Shown: positions 5,655 to 6,167 of the stretch, in pieces
Layout of the letters: every line of letters starts with the position of its first letter
Position numbering within the stretch: the first letter of the stretch is position 1
NCBI GenBank assembly: GCA_028873155.1
Contig: JAGWML010000183.1
Location: 1 to 6,167, forward strand
Direction: 5' to 3'
Source: Acidobacteriota bacterium
Lineage (GTDB): Bacteria > Acidobacteriota > Terriglobia > Terriglobales > Acidobacteriaceae
DNA: 6,167 bases
The notes under the pieces: model-generated
Told to the model about the DNA's origin: nothing
What the model saw: the letters and a program-made list of their open reading frames with translations, nothing else
The model's database searches: none
Translations under genes and position numbers: made by a program

Positions 5655-6167
5655 ATGTTGACGAACGGGACGCTAAACCTTTGGAAGAGGAATCTTGGGA
5701 GCGTTCCTGCAGAAGTATGGCAGCGGACATCGATCGAAGTGCTTGTTTTGGCTGATAACGGCTTGACCGAAATATCACCGGAAGCAGCGAAGCTCCAAAA
5801 CTTACGAACCCTCGACTTGGGCCACAATCAAATCTCCGAACTGCCTGAAGCAATTGGGGAACTAAAGAATCTGCGTGATTTTCTTTACTTGCATGACAAT
5901 CGCCTCACTTCATTGCCGTCGTCACTTGGACAGCTCTGGAGGCTGCGATATCTGAATATCAGCGAGAACCGACTCTCCCAATTTCCAGGTTGCATCGCCC
6001 ATATGAGCGGGCTGATCGAACTGCGTGTCAACGATAACGAGCTTTCCAGTTTGCCGGACTCGATCGTGGGACTTTCAAAGCTGCGCGAACTTCACCTCAG
6101 AAACAATAACCTGCGTACGCTCCCCATCGGAATTGGAGCACTGTCAGAGCTTCGCCACATCGATTTG
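5655..6167 (+). CDS. Leucine-rich-repeat protein, 3' partial
   Basis: The frame is open from ATG at 5655 to the window end (171 codons, no stop). The protein is built of LRRs of the bacterial/plant-intracellular type, consensus LPxxIGxLxxLxxLxLxxNxL. The conserved repeat Asn residues fall at 35, 58, 82, 105, 128 and 151, giving steps of 23, 24, 23, 23 and 23. Clear units include ELPEAIGELKNLRDFLYLHD (62-81) and SLPDSIVGLSKLRELHLRNN (132-151). The curved LRR fold normally binds other proteins. There is no signal peptide or membrane helix at the N-terminus, so a cytoplasmic location is likely. The frame stays open upstream to a TAG at 5538-5540, but no better start with a ribosome binding site was seen; the site before ATG 5655 is weak (GGTAGACTGGT region). 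GC is near 50% (29 of 60 in 5881-5940), below the neighbouring genes, which suggests transfer. Any C-terminal domain is outside the window. Confidence 0.85.
   Translation, partial: MLTNGTLNLWKRNLGSVPAEVWQRTSIEVLVLADNGLTEISPEAAKLQNLRTLDLGHNQISELPEAIGELKNLRDFLYLHDNRLTSLPSSLGQLWRLRYLNISENRLSQFPGCIAHMSGLIELRVNDNELSSLPDSIVGLSKLRELHLRNNNLRTLPIGIGALSELRHIDL

Overview
The window most likely comes from a GC-rich, Gram-negative soil bacterium of the Acidobacteriota (Acidobacteriaceae-like). This is an inference. It rests on a TolC/EmrA-type export pair, a lipoprotein combining DUF4382-like and DUF5666-like segments (a style common in that phylum), strongly GC-ending codons, and a sigma-factor-like protein with a divergent C-terminal half. 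No rRNA, tRNA, CRISPR array or mobile element is visible. All five genes are on the + strand.

Layout. (1) Bases 3-518 hold the 3' part of a small sigma-70-like protein; its start lies outside the window. (2) After a 140-base gap with only weak promoter signals, 659-3315 holds a two-gene operon. Its first gene is a TolC-family outer-membrane channel. Its second is an EmrA/HlyD-type membrane-fusion adaptor that starts at GTG two bases after the channel's stop codon, behind a strong ribosome binding site. A 10-bp hairpin with a T-tract (3372-3408) closes the operon. (3) Bases 3409-3986 are AT-richer and carry no convincing gene, only a promoter-like element at 3440-3469 and a 14-bp perfect palindrome at 3722-3735. 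(4) Bases 3987-5417 encode a 476-residue lipoprotein with a clear lipobox, a DUF4382-like N-terminal domain and apparently three DUF5666-like beta modules. Two hairpins follow it. (5) Bases 5655-6167 hold the 5' part of a leucine-rich-repeat protein that runs off the window; its base composition is clearly lower in GC than its neighbours.

How the genes work together. Only the TolC and adaptor genes are clearly linked: together they make the periplasmic and outer-membrane parts of a tripartite exporter. The usual third part, an inner-membrane transporter of the DHA2/EmrB or ABC type, is absent, and a terminator directly follows the adaptor. The pump must therefore borrow a transporter encoded elsewhere, or one upstream of the window. 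The sigma-like gene, the lipoprotein and the LRR gene look like independent units.

I see no clearly novel multi-gene system. The points most worth a second look are the transporter-less export pair, the divergent sigma-like protein, the three-module lipoprotein, the 670-base gap and the compositionally distinct LRR gene.
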